Part shown: piece after piece, positions 13,298 to 25,098 of the stretch | How positions within the stretch are numbered: position 1 is the first letter of the stretch | How the letters are laid out: each line of letters opens with the position of its first letter | Source: Hemerocallis citrina | Lineage: Eukaryota > Streptophyta > Magnoliopsida > Asparagales > Asphodelaceae | Length of the DNA: 64,000 bases | Assembly (NCBI GenBank): GCA_017893485.1 | Contig: CM030364.1 | Span: forward strand, 38,087,538-38,151,537 | Direction of reading: 5' to 3' | The notes under the pieces: model-generated | Seen by the model: the letters and a program-made list of their open reading frames with translations, nothing else | Told to the model about the DNA's origin: nothing | The model's database searches: none | Position numbers and translations under genes: made by a program

Positions 13298-14033
13298 CCT
13301 TTCCTCCATCGATTCCATCGACAAACTTGAGGAAGTTGGCCCAATTTTGGAACCACTTCGATTGGAACGAGCTTCTTGCAAGAGAGAGTATGCTTCCATT
13401 CTTCACAATGAACATATTAAATGGTCTCAGAGAGCAAAGTATAGTTGGATCAAGGAAGGTGATGGCAACACCGCCTTTTTCCACAACTATGCTTCGCATC
13501 GTCAACGTATCAATCACATCACCCCTATTATCGACAATGATAATGAGTTGACGATCGATTCTGAATTTCATGTCACCTTCCTTAGTTTTTTTAAAAACCT
13601 GTTAGGCTCTCATAAACCTCCTTCTTTCCAACTGGACTGGAACCAATTGTCTGGTCAGCAATCCCATGATCTGTCCAGCCTGGAAGAGCCCTTTTCTCTA
13701 GATGGGATTAAACTGGCTGTTTTCTCTTTAAAAAGCGATTCGGCCTTAGGTCCGGATGGTTTTCTAGCATTTTTCTTTCAAAAATTCTGGGAGGAGCTTA
13801 AAGATGTTCTCTTTAAAATGTTCTCTGATCTTTACCAAGGGTCATTCTCTTTTGACTGGATAAACTACGCGCACATCGTTCTCATTCCCAAGATCATGGG
13901 AGCCAACTCGGTCTCCAACTTTAGACCGATTAGTCTTATCAACACCTCGTTCAAGATCATAATGAAAGTCCTTTCGACTCGTTTGAGTGCTATTATTTCT
14001 TCTTTAATAGACTCAGCTCAATCAGGTTTTATT
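13152..14033 (+). pseudogene. LINE A ORF2, reverse transcriptase N-terminal part
   Basis: This open frame includes YSWIKEGDGNTAFFH, SALGPDGFLAFFF and NFRPISLINTSFKII, which are characteristic conserved blocks of plant L1 reverse transcriptase. It runs into AQSGF where LINE B inserted. The remaining ORF in this frame to 14090 is inserted DNA and not part of the protein. The original frame resumes at 17070. Confidence 0.9.
14020..14033. repeat. Target-site duplication of LINE B, left copy
   Basis: AATCAGGTTTTATT at 14020-14033 is repeated exactly at 17070-17083. The 14 bp length fits target-primed reverse transcription. Confidence 0.9.
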
Positions 14034-17000
14034 TTTTTGATGAACCGGATAGAGCCCAAAAGCTCCAGCCACACAATCAATTATATATAATAAAAAGTTC
14101 GTACAAAAGAAATAAATCAGTAGATCATTTACAAGTTGTAAACGATGAATAATCACTATATACAGAAGGCTAATCCCAAAAACTAAGAGACTAGGGATCG
14201 AGCAGGCCCAAACAAGGAAAGGAGCTTCGATCGACGACGGAAGCTACATCCCAACCCGATCGCAGGATGACACAGTAGAATGGCACTAGGATACCACGCT
14301 GCCGCTGCGAGGAGAAGGCAGAAAGTGCCGCAACCCACTAGCCAAACGTTCCGTCCACACACGGAGCGAAACGACTATCGGCTGTTACACCGACCCTAAA
14401 ACAAAACAAAACCCAAAGGAAACGAAGGCCCCGTTCGCTCCAAACAAGAGCAAGAAAAAGAGGCTCCATCACAATCAATAAACATCACAAGGCAAAGGTT
14501 AGGATGACCAGCATCACAAGCATAAGAGGGATCGAAATGGAGTTGCACAGCGATGCCCAGGCACACATGAGAGCCCGAACGCAGCCACAGAGACACTGCT
14601 AGTGGCAAGAAACCGATGCAGACGATATTGCAACAAAAATGAACTAGAAGAGCGTAATAAAGGAAACAGCAGCATTATAATAACATGAACATCTAAAGAT
14701 AACTGGGATTAAAGAGCAACCCTGTGAAAACAATGACATTAATCATCGATCACAGAAGAGAAGTAGTAAGATGGAAACCATCACATAATAACAAAGACAA
14801 ACGAAGTACCAAACCGGTATAGGGCGTTACAACGCAGCATACAACCAAAAAACCAAATCAGTCCTGGTAGAAAACATCCCAAAACAAACTACCAACAGGG
14901 GTAGTAAGGGCTGAGGAAGGTAGCAAGAGAGGCCAGGAAGATTCAGTAACATGAAACAGTTATCAACTCTAGGGAAGAGCAGTATCACTGCATACCGTAA
15001 TAGCCATGCAATACTAAGCATGCAAAAAGGCAGAACATCAGGTCAGCCAGCCAAAAGCCAAAAAGCCAATCACAGTATCCTTAATCCTGCGAGGAGATAG
15101 CGGTGAACATGAGATTAAATACTAGTAAAATAAAGCACAAGATAAGGGGAAAAATAGAATTTAAATAGCATGTAAGGAGCGAAGACAATGAATCGCTTCA
15201 ACAATCCTAATGCCATGAAGAGCGTTTCTAGCTTCAAGCTTTAAGGTCGAGGACCAGAAATTGAAGAGGAATACGAATTCTTCAATGATGGTGAGGGTAG
15301 GGGAAGCGCACTGCCTAAATAATCTTTTGTTCCTTTCCATCCATATAACCCAAATAATAATTTGTACCGACAGTTGCCACGAAAGATGGTACTTGATGTT
15401 AGGATGCCGGTGCGACCAGCAAGAATGTAAGTTAGTAGGTAGGGTGGGGACTTCCCCAGCAAGAGAGGAAATTTTCCAAAGTGGACGCGTGAATTTGCAC
15501 TCCACGAAGAGGTGACTGGCGTCCTTAAACGAGGTGGCACAGAGGGGGCAATTCTGCCCCCAAGCCAAATTCCCTTTGTTAAGAACTTCAGCCGTAAGAA
15601 GTCTGTTGTTGAAGGCTAGCTAGGAAACGATTTTAACCTTAAGAGGGGCACATGATTGCCAAATGGCTTCGGCGAAGGGAGAGCCGACTCCTCTAAAATT
15701 GAGGAATTCATAAAAAGATTTGACGGTGAATACACCTGCCGATTGCCAACGCCAAGTGAAATCTTCTTTAGGGTGCCAATCATAGTTATTCAGAGCGGAA
15801 AGAAGCTCTATGAATTGGGATGATAAATGAGGGGGAAGACTAGCACTGAAAGGAACAGCCCAAACTCGTCGAGAGTTTATGATGGTGAAAGAGTCTGCTA
15901 CCGTAGCTCGAGGGTCTGTGGCAAGACGATAGAGAGCAGGGTAGGAAGATGCCAATTTGGCGTTACCGATCCACAGATCATTCCAGAACAGAGTCTTGGA
16001 GCCATCGAAACAGACATGGAAAATGCCACAATGGAAAGCAGCGGCCGCTTTCGAGATGCCTTTCCGGAACGGGGAAGCAGAACGATGGACTTGGTTCGAA
16101 AAAGCCCATCAGGAGCCATCTGGGAAACAGTTGGTCTTGATACTTTGAATCCAAGGGAGATAATCAAATTTAAGGAATTTCCAGAGCCATTTACCCAGGA
16201 GAGCAATGTTATGGTTACGAAGATTCAGGACGCCCAGTCCCCCTGCCTCCTTGGATGAACAGACTAAGGTCCAATTGGCAAGGTGAGAGCCCGGCTGGTG
16301 ATTGAGAGAGCCTGACCAGAAAAAATTGCTTCGAATTTGGTCAATTCTCTTAATAACCCAGGAAGGGACAAAGTAGAAAGACATTATAAAGAGAGGGATG
16401 GAAGATAGCACCGAGTTAAGGAGGACCAGTCTGCCTCCTCTAGAGAGCAGCTTACCCGTCCATACATTCAGCCTGGATTCGACCTTGTCCACAAAAGGCA
16501 TCCAGTCTGCTCTAAGCAGCTTGCCCCATCTTAAGGGCACTCCCAAATACGTAATAGGGAAGGAAGCGATAGGACAGTTGAAGAAATTAGAAATTTCCAG
16601 TTGGCGGTTAGGCGAACCTCCCAGCTACAGGACAGATGATTTTTGGAAGTTGATAAAAAGGCCCGACGCCAGTTCGAATAAGTAAAGGAGGAGTTTAAGA
16701 TTACGGAGAGAGTGAGGATTAGGTTTTGCAAAGATGATTGTATCATCCGCATATTGCAGATTAAGAACACCTTGAAAATGCCGTGATTTGCCCAACCCAT
16801 CAATGGCCTGGGCTTCCCAAGCATTGCGCAGAAGTCTGTTAAAGACATCTGCGACCAGAGCGAAAAGGAGAGACGAAAGGGGGTCGCCCTGGCGGAGGCC
16901 CCGTTTAATTTTAAATTTGTGACCTTCAGAACCGTTGATGATAATGGAGGAGGTGCCAGAGAGAAGGCTAGACTTAATCCAGGCTATCCATTTGGGCCCA

Positions 17001-17069
17001 AATCCCCGATGGGATAGAACGTCCAGAAGGAAATCCCAGTGAACGTTGTCGTAAGCCTTTTGAAAATCT
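14034..17069 (-). mobile_element. 5'-truncated L1-type LINE (LINE B) inserted in LINE A
   Basis: Minus-strand LINE, closely related to its host copy. It starts inside the reverse transcriptase at DFQKAYDNVHWDF (about 17066) and runs to a short A-rich tail at 14034-14040 (a T-run on the plus strand), flanked by a perfect 14-bp duplication. The truncation point lies just upstream of the KAYDNV motif. Coding remains are at 15161-17065. The rest, to 14041, is 3'UTR. Confidence 0.9.
15161..17065 (-). pseudogene. LINE B ORF2 remnant: reverse transcriptase and zf-RVT C-terminus
   Basis: Reading down the minus strand: FGPKWIAW and the GLRQGDPLSSLLF block (about 16880), the YADD active-site core in NLQYADDTIIF (about 16750), GVPLRWGKLLRADWMP (about 16540), MSFYFVPSWVIKRIDQIRSN, then GGLGVLNLRNHNIALLGKWL (about 16230). 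The zf-RVT cysteine/histidine block around 15540 (CPLCATSFKDASHLFVEC) closes it. Frameshifts and stops separate the pieces. Confidence 0.85.
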
Positions 17070-17199
17070 AATCAGGTTTTATTAAAGATAGGTTTATCTT
17101 GGACAGTGTGGCTTCGGTCCAAGAAATTATCTCCGATTGTCATAGATCCAACACTGATGGCATCCTGCTTAAATTGGACTTTCAAAAAGCCTATGACAA
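17070..17199 (+). pseudogene. LINE A ORF2, reverse transcriptase middle piece
   Basis: Between LINE B and the solo LTR, 130 bp encode SGFIKDRFILDSVASVQEII through LDFQKAYDN, which directly follows AQSGF (14033) and precedes VSWDF (21027). This confirms that the three segments are one LINE. Confidence 0.9.
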
Positions 17200-18923
17200 T
17201 GTAAGACCGAATTCGAGATTTCATAGGATTTTTACTTCACTTCGTACAATTTTACAAGGAATTTAAAACTTTTCAATACTACATCAGAGTTCATTTACAT
17301 CTTTGTTATACATAGCGGAAGAATACATGTAGAATACAACAATGGAAATAATATACAAATAAATTAACAACATCGAAATCAACTTCATATCTCTTTGACA
17401 GCCCCATTTTCCTGTATATAAAATTGTGGGCACGTCAGTTGCTTACAACCGACGAAATGTTATACACGGCTATCCTCTCTATGCCGGAAACAGTATAACG
17501 ATCTTAATACTTTAACAAACCACAAAAATCTTGAATGAAATATAAAGTGTCAAAAGTGATTATTCTAAACATATAAGTGTATGCGATGCCTTAATGCCTA
17601 ATGCACACATTTTATACTAGGATGACACTAATGCACACTTATTCGGATTCTATGCATCCCATACTATATAGGTCCGAGGGCAAGCACCTACGTACTCCAC
17701 AATAAAGGGTCGATCCATCGCCATGAAACTACCCAGTAATAAAATAAGGTTTAGATCATTCCACGGATATGGATCTCAGGCTCGTTGGCTATTATAACGG
17801 ATCCAAGCCTCGCTAGCTATTATATCGTGCGAATCATCCCAAGTGACCCTCTAGCCCCGGTATATGAGTATACATTGGAGCATGGCAAAAAAACTATCCG
17901 CCCGACTACTCAAATCCCGGAGTCCACCACTGACCTGTCCTCATAGTCCCGGATTTAAATATAAAAGCCTGTCTCCCACGGAGCAATCTCAGTCCACTAA
18001 CTGGGTCTATAGCCCCAGAGATCCACTGCCGACTATATAGAGCACCCCACTTATGTTTTCCCAGGTTTACTACATCTTTACTTATATGCTTAATTATTTA
18101 GTTCAAGATATGAATAAGTTATCATCCCTAGAATTAGTTTTACCTCCTACCGGACTTATTCACAAAATACGAGATCGCTCAATGGAAAATCTCAAAATCA
18201 TATCTCAAATCTTTTCTTTCAATAGTACTGGTACCCGAGGTTTTACTAACTCTTACATCATAATTTCTCATGTACAAGAATCATGGGTATTCACACCCTC
18301 CAATAAACATGTCTTAAACTCATTATATTCATATCTCTAACTTATTCATAACTTAATCAATATCTCATTTTTGCATCACTCATGATTCATTCATTCACAA
18401 TCTTTGAAAACAATAATTATTTTCATGAACATAAATTCATCACTTTAAGTGTCTTTAGCAACTTAAGCACATATAATATATCTCAACCACATTAACCTTT
18501 CTTAAACAAAATTTAGAGTATAACCTTTTCAAAAGAAAATCATTTCACACAATAATAAATCTCATACTCTTTAATAATTAAATCTTAAGTCAGAAACTTA
18601 TTATCCAATTTGAGCACGTATAATAATCAAGTATTCAACTTAAAAGAAATAATCCCCTTAAGACAATTTATTCTCATATCAACACTTTACTTTTCTTCTA
18701 AAAATCTAAATCATGCTCTTAAATAAAATAGTTAATTAACTTGAGAACAAAATCTCATTCTATCTCAAATGTCTCTTTTTTACTTCTCATATATACTTGA
18801 AAAATTCTACAACTCTTTTTAATAATCTCTATTTCATTTTATATAAATTCGAATATTTTTCTCAAATTTTTATTCTCATTAAAACTCGCTTTTTAATTAA
18901 AAACAAAAACCCCAAAAATGTTT

Positions 18924-19014
18924 GAAGCCACTAGGTTTCAAACCCGAAACCTCCAGATTGCTACAGTAAACGCCCAAGCCCAAACCTGCTAGCCACTAAG
19001 TCCATATGGACTTG
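18924..19014 (-). repeat. tRNA-like module in solo LTR (module 2)
   Basis: On the minus strand it has an A-box-like TTAGTGGCTAGCAGG and a B-box-like GGGTTTGAAACC. Between them is CTGTAGCAATCTGGAGG, matching the CTACAGTAGAGAGGAGG of the module at 62772. It does not fold as an obvious functional tRNA and is probably a decayed tRNA-derived piece. Confidence 0.45.
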
Positions 19015-19100
19015 GTGTTCAAATGCCTCGATGAAAACCCTTTATGTTCACTCTGGGCTTCGGGTGAATTTTAAAACAAACAAAATTATATACTTGGGCA

Positions 19101-19169
19101 TAACAGGTTTCGAACCCAGGCCCAAAGGGAAACCAGCGCAACACTTAGACCACTAGGCCAAGTGCACCT
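19101..19169 (-). repeat. tRNA-like module in solo LTR (module 1)
   Basis: The minus strand reads TTGGCCTAGTGGTCTAAG (A-box-like), then about 25 bases, then CTGGGTTCGAAACC (a near-perfect B box). Length and spacing are tRNA-like. The acceptor stem does not pair well by eye, so no tRNA gene is called. Confidence 0.5.
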
Positions 19170-21022
19170 ATCGATATGTAGTCTCTTCATATGTTTTTAT
19201 TCCAACTTTCTGTTATCCCACTATTTCACAAAATTCGATTCTCTAATTGTTCTAATCTTTTATTGAGCTGTAATTAATTCATATAAACTAAGTTTACTTT
19301 CTACAGTAACTCAAAGATTAAAAATCCATATTTTAGACAATAAAAATCAAAATTTCAAATTATTTCTTCCTATTAATAAACATGAATTTGCATTTATTCA
19401 ATATAATCAAAATAGCACATTATATCTTTTATAAACCATCAAATGAGTTCAATAGCATCAAGTTTACTTTACAAAAAAATTTGTTCGCTTAACAAAAGAA
19501 GAAATCCCAACAATTGTTCATACATTCAACTATTCATTCATGTATACTAGTGTATGGCAAAATAATCAATTATTTCTTTTCTCATTAACAACTACATGTT
19601 GTAATTTAATTTACTCATCATAACATGATTTACTATCATTCTCACTACATACAATAGTATAAATCACATCAAAATTCTCATACTACTTATTCATTATTAT
19701 TAACATACATTGTTATAATATTATAAAGCAAGAGAACACCCACCTTTAAGAAGAATGAACAACCACAAATGAAATGAGATCTCTAGCAAGACTTCTCCTC
19801 CTAGTAATAGCTTCTTCTTCTAGCGAGATGTCTCCAAGCCCAAGAACACACTACTCTTTTTCTTTTTCTTTCACTTATTTTAGATTATTTTTTGTGTGTG
19901 AAATGAGAAGGAGGAGAGTGCTATTTATAGGATATTGCTAAGGTTCAAAGTGCAAAATTACACACCTAATAAATTACTAAATTTAATTTTCAACCTTTCA
20001 CGTTTCTAACTCCTAAAACCCCCAACTCTTCATCATCCCAACTCTTCAAAAACCCCAACCCCCAACCTTTCTCCTTCCAACTCCCAAACCGGAACCAACA
20101 CATTTGTACAAATAGTTACTAATGTAATCAGCCCATCATCAAGCCCATCAGTCACTTAATGAATTCCAATTAATCCTAGGTTGTTGTATTTAGCAAATCT
20201 TATTCCAATTAAGCCCATCATCAACTTTTTCTGTCGGTGTTCTTTCATTAGGGTGTATATAGCAGATGTAACCCTACACAAATCCACGTCACTCTCAAGT
20301 GATGTCAACAGCCCAAGTCCAAAGCTTTTGCTGTTTACAACATGGCGGGCCTTCCTATTCACTACTACACACTATGTTCCATATATTTATCAACAACAAC
20401 ATACATTATTTCAAACAGTCATATATCATAATATATATATATATTATATATATACTTTATATATATATCTCTTTGAAAATTTTCGGGATGTTACACATAT
20501 TTCGAAATTTATTTTAAAACCAAATACGCTCATATACGAACACTGAAACACGTGCGTCGCACGTAAAATACCGAAACACGAAAATTGATTTTACCAACAA
20601 AAAATGTTTAAAGATAATATAAATACAATATAAGAAAATATATTTATTAATTTTACGACGAAATTGCTACGTATGTAGAAAACACGTGCATTTCACGTAC
20701 AAAATCATTTTAAACAAAATGGAGAAAAATAAACTTCTGTTTATAAAATGAGTTCGAAAAAATAAATAATCAATACTCATAAAAATATCATACGTAGCGA
20801 TGGAAAAATACGTAGCTGATACGTGCATCGAAAACACATAAAAAGCACGTAAAAATACAGAAATTGAAATATTGCATTTGAGTTGACAAAATAAGATAAA
20901 AATCAATACGGAAAATGCATAAATAGTCAGTAATCAAAATACGTGGTGAAAACACGTTACAAAATACATGTGCATAACACACAAGGGCAAAATTGTCATT
21001 TTTAATTTTGCGGGGTATTACA

Positions 21023-22798
21023 GACAACGTTAGTTGGGATTTTCTTTTCGACATCCTTCTTAATCTTGGTTTTGGACCTAAATGGATCGCCTGGATCCAA
21101 TCCAGCCTTTTCGCCGGTACTTCCTCAATTATCATCAATGGCTCGGAAGGTCACAAATTCATGTGCAAGTGTGGCCTACGCCAGGGCGACCCGATATCCT
21201 CCCTTTTATTTTTCCTCATTGCCGATGTGTTCCGTAAATTACTTCGCAATGCTTGGGATGCCGGCGTCATCGAAGGTCTTGGGAGAACGCACAGTTTTCG
21301 AGGTATGCTAAACGTCCAATACGCTGATGACACTATCATCTCTGCGAAACCCGATGGGTGTTCTTTACGTAACTTAAAGTTACTACTATACATCTTTGAA
21401 AAAGCTTCCGGCCTTTCTATAAACTTTCAAAAATCCTCTGTCCTCTAGCTTAGAGGGTCGACCAATCGGCAAGCAGAAATAGCTCAATTCTTTAACTGTG
21501 CTTCGGCATCCTTTCCCATTCAATACCTGGGTATTCCCTTGCGATGGGGGAAGCTCCTTAAATCTGATTGGATGCCGATGATTGAAAAAGTCGAATCCAG
21601 GCTTAACGTTTGGACCGGAAGACACCTCTCTCATGGAGGTAGAATAGTTCTGGTCAACTCAGTTCTGTCTTCTGTACCCTTATATATGATGTCCTTTTTT
21701 TCGTCCTCTCTTGAGTTATTAAGAGGATCGACAAAATTAGAAGGAATTTCTTCTGGCCAGGGACTGGTCTTTATAAAGCTGGGTTCCATCTTTGTAACTG
21801 GAAGTTGATTTGCACTTCTAAGGTTGCAGGTGGAGTAGGGGTTATTAACCTCAGGCAGCAAAATTTAGCTTTGCTGGGTACATGGTTATGGAGAATTCTA
21901 GTTAATGATCAGCTGTCTTGGGCTAGACTCATTTCTTCCAACTGTTTCTCTCGAAAAAGAGTTCTAGACTTTTCCCCCCTTTTGTCCCGCAAGGCTTTCC
22001 CCTTCTGGAAAGGGGTCTGGAAAGCGGCCACTCCGTTCCGTTGTGGGATCTCCCATGAATGCGCTACTGGAGCAAAGACCAAGTTCTGGGTCGATCTATG
22101 ATTCGGAAATATGAAGTTAGCTTTAACTTTTCCTTCTCTCTATCAATTAGCTTCCAACCCATCAGCGACGATGGCGGATTATGTGTTCATCATTAATCAC
22201 CAAAAGTTTTGGTCTATCCCCTTTCTCTGTGCTTTTCCAACGCACCTCGAAGCGGAACTCAACGAGCTTTTTATTAAACTCAACCAGTATCCTTGGCATC
22301 CCACTGATAAACTATCTTGGCGTTGGACTAGTTCGGGGATCTACTCGGTTAAGTTTTTCTACAATTTTCTGAACTTTGGGTGGAGTCTACTCCAATCTGG
22401 CTAAACCATTTTGGAGTAGTTGCGCCCCTCTGAAATCAAAAATTCTCACTTGGCTAGCTCTTAATAACAAACTTCTCACCGTCGACCGTCTTAACAAAAT
22501 GGACCTAGCTATAGGGAAATTATGTGCGTTCTGCTCGGCCGAACACGAGGATGCTGATCATCTTTTCCTTCGGTGCAACTTTATCCAACCCTTGTGGACT
22601 ATTACTGTTCTTGCTTGGCAAGTGCCTTCTACCCCCGTATTTTTTCATCCTGTTGGAGGGCGCACTTGCTTAGAAAAGAGTTCCGCTCTTCTTGGTTCCT
22701 CTCCATTATGGCCATTATCTGGGTATAGCTGTAATTGTATGTATGTATGGTTTTTTGTCCTCCAGACTAGGTTGCTCTTGCTTTTGTTGGGACCTTGA
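21023..22798 (+). pseudogene. LINE A ORF2, reverse transcriptase C-part and zf-RVT
   Basis: Continues from 17199: VSWDFLFDILLNLGFGPKWIAW, GLRQGDPISSLLFFLIADVF and the catalytic YADD in VQYADDTIISAKP (about 21320-21350). A stop follows at about 21448. Further pieces in shifting frames are RWGKLLKSDWMPMIEKVESRL (21542), GVGVINLRQQNLALLGTWL (21832) and the zf-RVT block CAFCSAEHEDADHLFLRC (about 22525-22580). Several frameshifts make it non-functional. Confidence 0.85.
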
Positions 22799-23810
22799 TC
22801 GATAATGTCCTATGTTCTGAATGTTTGCTTTATTTTCTTTTGGTATATGTTCTAGTTGAATGCTTTATTAGCTCATGGCTCCTTACTGTGGGGGATGATC
22901 TGCGCAGTACTATCTTCATTGGTCTTAATTGTGTTTGTTTGTGGTGTGGTTTTTTCCACCAGAGGGTCTGATTGTAGGGGATCCTTCTGGGTGAGTTTGG
23001 CCGAGCTGCTTCGTTGATCGGAGCTAGCTTCTGGCAGGTGCTGATCATTTTTTCTTTCCTTCTCTTAGTCTGGTATTAATTATTGAGTTGGACTTTGTTA
23101 TTGGTGTTATTTCGTCTTTTGGGCTTCTCTGCCTTATCATTATCCTCCTTGAACTTTGTTGTTAAAGGAGTGAGGCTGATGTATTGTGAGGTCTCGTGTG
23201 TGCTCATTCTCCAGAGCACACCGTACCTCAGTCCCTTTGTGGCTCAGGCTTTATTCTGGCCTACATTTGGCGTTAGTTGCCATTGTTGTTGTTTTTTCCC
23301 TTTGTGTGGACTTTTCCTGCTTCATTTGGTTCAGACCCGTTCACTGTATCATTAGTTGGTTTCCACTTCCATTAATTCGGCTCGATGTTTTCCTCTTCGT
23401 CGTAGCGGGTCATGGACTGCGCTGCAGACCGGTGGACCTGCGGTATTCCTTGTTGGTCGATCAGATTCTCAGCAAGTTCTCCCCTTCTTGCTGGCTTATT
23501 TTCTCAGCAGCACCGCTGAGGAGTGGGTCACTGGCCTTGTTCGTCTGTCGACTGCCGCTTTGTTGGTCAGCCAGGGTTTCGATTAGCGGTCCTGCAACCT
23601 AGTCCCCTACTCCGTTGTGTAGATCCTTGCCTTTTATTTGTATTTGGTTTTCTTTCGAGGCAATTTTCTCCATTGCTAGCGTCTGTATTTTTTCTTTTAT
23701 CTTCGTTGTTTGATTTTAGTTTTACTGCTTGTAAAATTGTATCTGGATGTACCGCTCTTGTTTTTATTTATATATATTTGGCTGGAATCGTACGATTCTA
23801 TCCTCGTTAT

Positions 23811-23894
<84 letters not shown>

Positions 23895-23895
23895 T
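22799..23895 (+). other. LINE A 3' untranslated region ending in a TA microsatellite
   Basis: T/G-rich DNA without a supported gene. The frames seen here are low-complexity and hydrophobic. It ends in an almost pure TA tract at 23812-23894, the probable 3' end of the LINE. Confidence 0.5.
23812..23894. repeat. (TA)n microsatellite
   Basis: About 80 bp of alternating TA with one GTA interruption near 23878. Open frames across it (poly Tyr-Ile) are artefacts. Confidence 0.95.
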
Positions 23896-24316
23896 GTTCT
23901 GTACTACTGAAAAGCTTAGCGTGGGTATGAGATAAATCTTGTACACATGTTTTTTTTTAAAGGAAAAATAAGCATGTGTACAAGTCATTGCAACCAAATC
24001 TTGTATAAATGTTGCTTCTGTTGCGTTCCTAATTTAAGCTGCGTGGTTTTGGGGCATGACACCTAGAGATTATGATGTAATATGACTTCACTTTATATTA
24101 AGTTTTTCATGGAATTATTTTTACAATATTACATGCTGATGCACTTTTCTTATCACTTCTCTATTTATTTCGCACTATATTGCCTTCGCAATTGCAAGTA
24201 CAACTGCATAGTATGTAAGTCATTGCAACTAAACTACTGCAAGTGGATGGTCACAAGTAAGGCCTGAAACATGGCGCATTTTATATAAATCTGGAGGAGT
24301 CATATTAAAAAGAAGG

Positions 24317-24554
24317 GTTTTTCCCATATGGGTCACTAACAAATATTTTAATTCCATATACCTCACCCACAAATATTTAATTTCATATATGTACTTTCGA
24401 ATGAGTTATATAAAATTAACTTTTGGTAACAAAAGTGGTTATTTGGAATTGATTTCATATTGTAACTTGTAAGTGAGTTAAATGGAATTAGGTATTTGTG
24501 AGTGAGGTTTAAGAAATTGAAACATTTGTTAGTGATCCATGTGAGAAAAACCGT
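24317..24554. mobile_element. MITE with ~100-bp inverted repeats and 10-bp target duplication
   Basis: Left arm GGGTTTTTCCCATATGGGTC... and right arm ...GATCCATGTGAGAAAAACC are long inverted repeats. They share CACTAACAAAT and ACCTCAC(C/T)CACAAATA in reverse orientation. Flanks are AAAAAGAAGG at 24307-24316 and 24555-24564. The 9-10 bp duplication suggests a Mutator-type non-autonomous element. No coding capacity. Confidence 0.75.
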
Positions 24555-25053
24555 AAAAAGAAGGTGCTTTCTAAAAGAATACAAATATGGAGAGGGATTT
24601 GTAGGTAAAAGGTTTAAGAAGTATTGCGAACTTGCCAAGATTTGTAGGAAGAAGTTTAGGCAATAATTTGAACTTACCAACTAGGATTTAATTGAATAAT
24701 TTCCAATCGTCCATATTTCGACGGATGGTTGGAAAGGATTCGAGCCAAATCCCTGTAAGAAATTAAATAAGGGTGCTGGATGCGAAGAACTTATAAATCT
24801 TCAAATTTTCATTCAAATATAATTTGTTCGACATACACTTCTTTCATCTCTTATTCACTAGCGCATAATGATACCTTAGACGCACACTCCATTAAAAAAA
24901 AAAAAAAAAAATTCAAACATTTAATCGTAGACAAGTTTCATGCATGAACTAACTAAACTTCATGCGCATGCAACACCATTTCATCGTAAATATTAAAGCA
25001 GATGATGCGCGCGCGCATGCATGCAGATATATATAACCAACCTATCTAGGCAT

Positions 25054-25059
25054 TTTATT
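25054..25059 (-). terminator. Polyadenylation signal of the type III PKS gene
   Basis: AATAAA on the minus strand, 40 bp after the stop codon at 25099. Confidence 0.6.
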
Positions 25060-25098
25060 TCTTAACCAACACCGGCCGGTCGGCATGCATCCTTGTAC

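Larger units (their letters stand above)
17200..21022 (-). mobile_element. 3.8-kb solo LTR (minus orientation) with 5-bp duplication
   Basis: It starts TGTAAGACC and ends GGGGTATTACA, that is TG...CA, flanked by GACAA at 17195-17199 and 21023-21027. No internal coding region or second LTR is visible. On the minus strand it begins TGTAATACCCCGC, like the LTR starting at 61289. It has a TATAAATAG box at 19929-19921 (minus), a donor-like AAAG/GTGGGTGT at 19744-19736 and two tRNA-like modules. A solo LTR from unequal recombination is the simplest reading. Confidence 0.8.
8690..23895 (+). mobile_element. L1-type LINE (LINE A), interrupted by two later insertions
   Basis: The element runs as 5'UTR and ORF1 (to about 11085), ORF2 endonuclease (11858-13150) and reverse transcriptase (13152-14033, then 17070-17199, then 21023-21448). 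The RNase-H-side/zf-RVT region (21449-22798) and a 3'UTR ending in a long TA tract follow. LINE B (14034-17069) and a solo LTR (17200-21022) split it. With both removed, the reading continues across AQSGF and across KAYDNV-SWDF. ORF1 and ORF2 carry stops and frameshifts, so it is inactive. The 5' end is approximate and no flanking duplication was found for the whole element. Confidence 0.85.

Noticed and set aside
23710..23997. ORFs of repeated Tyr-Ile across the TA tract, and similar ones at 34611-34820 and 44131-44364
   Set aside because: Translation of microsatellites.
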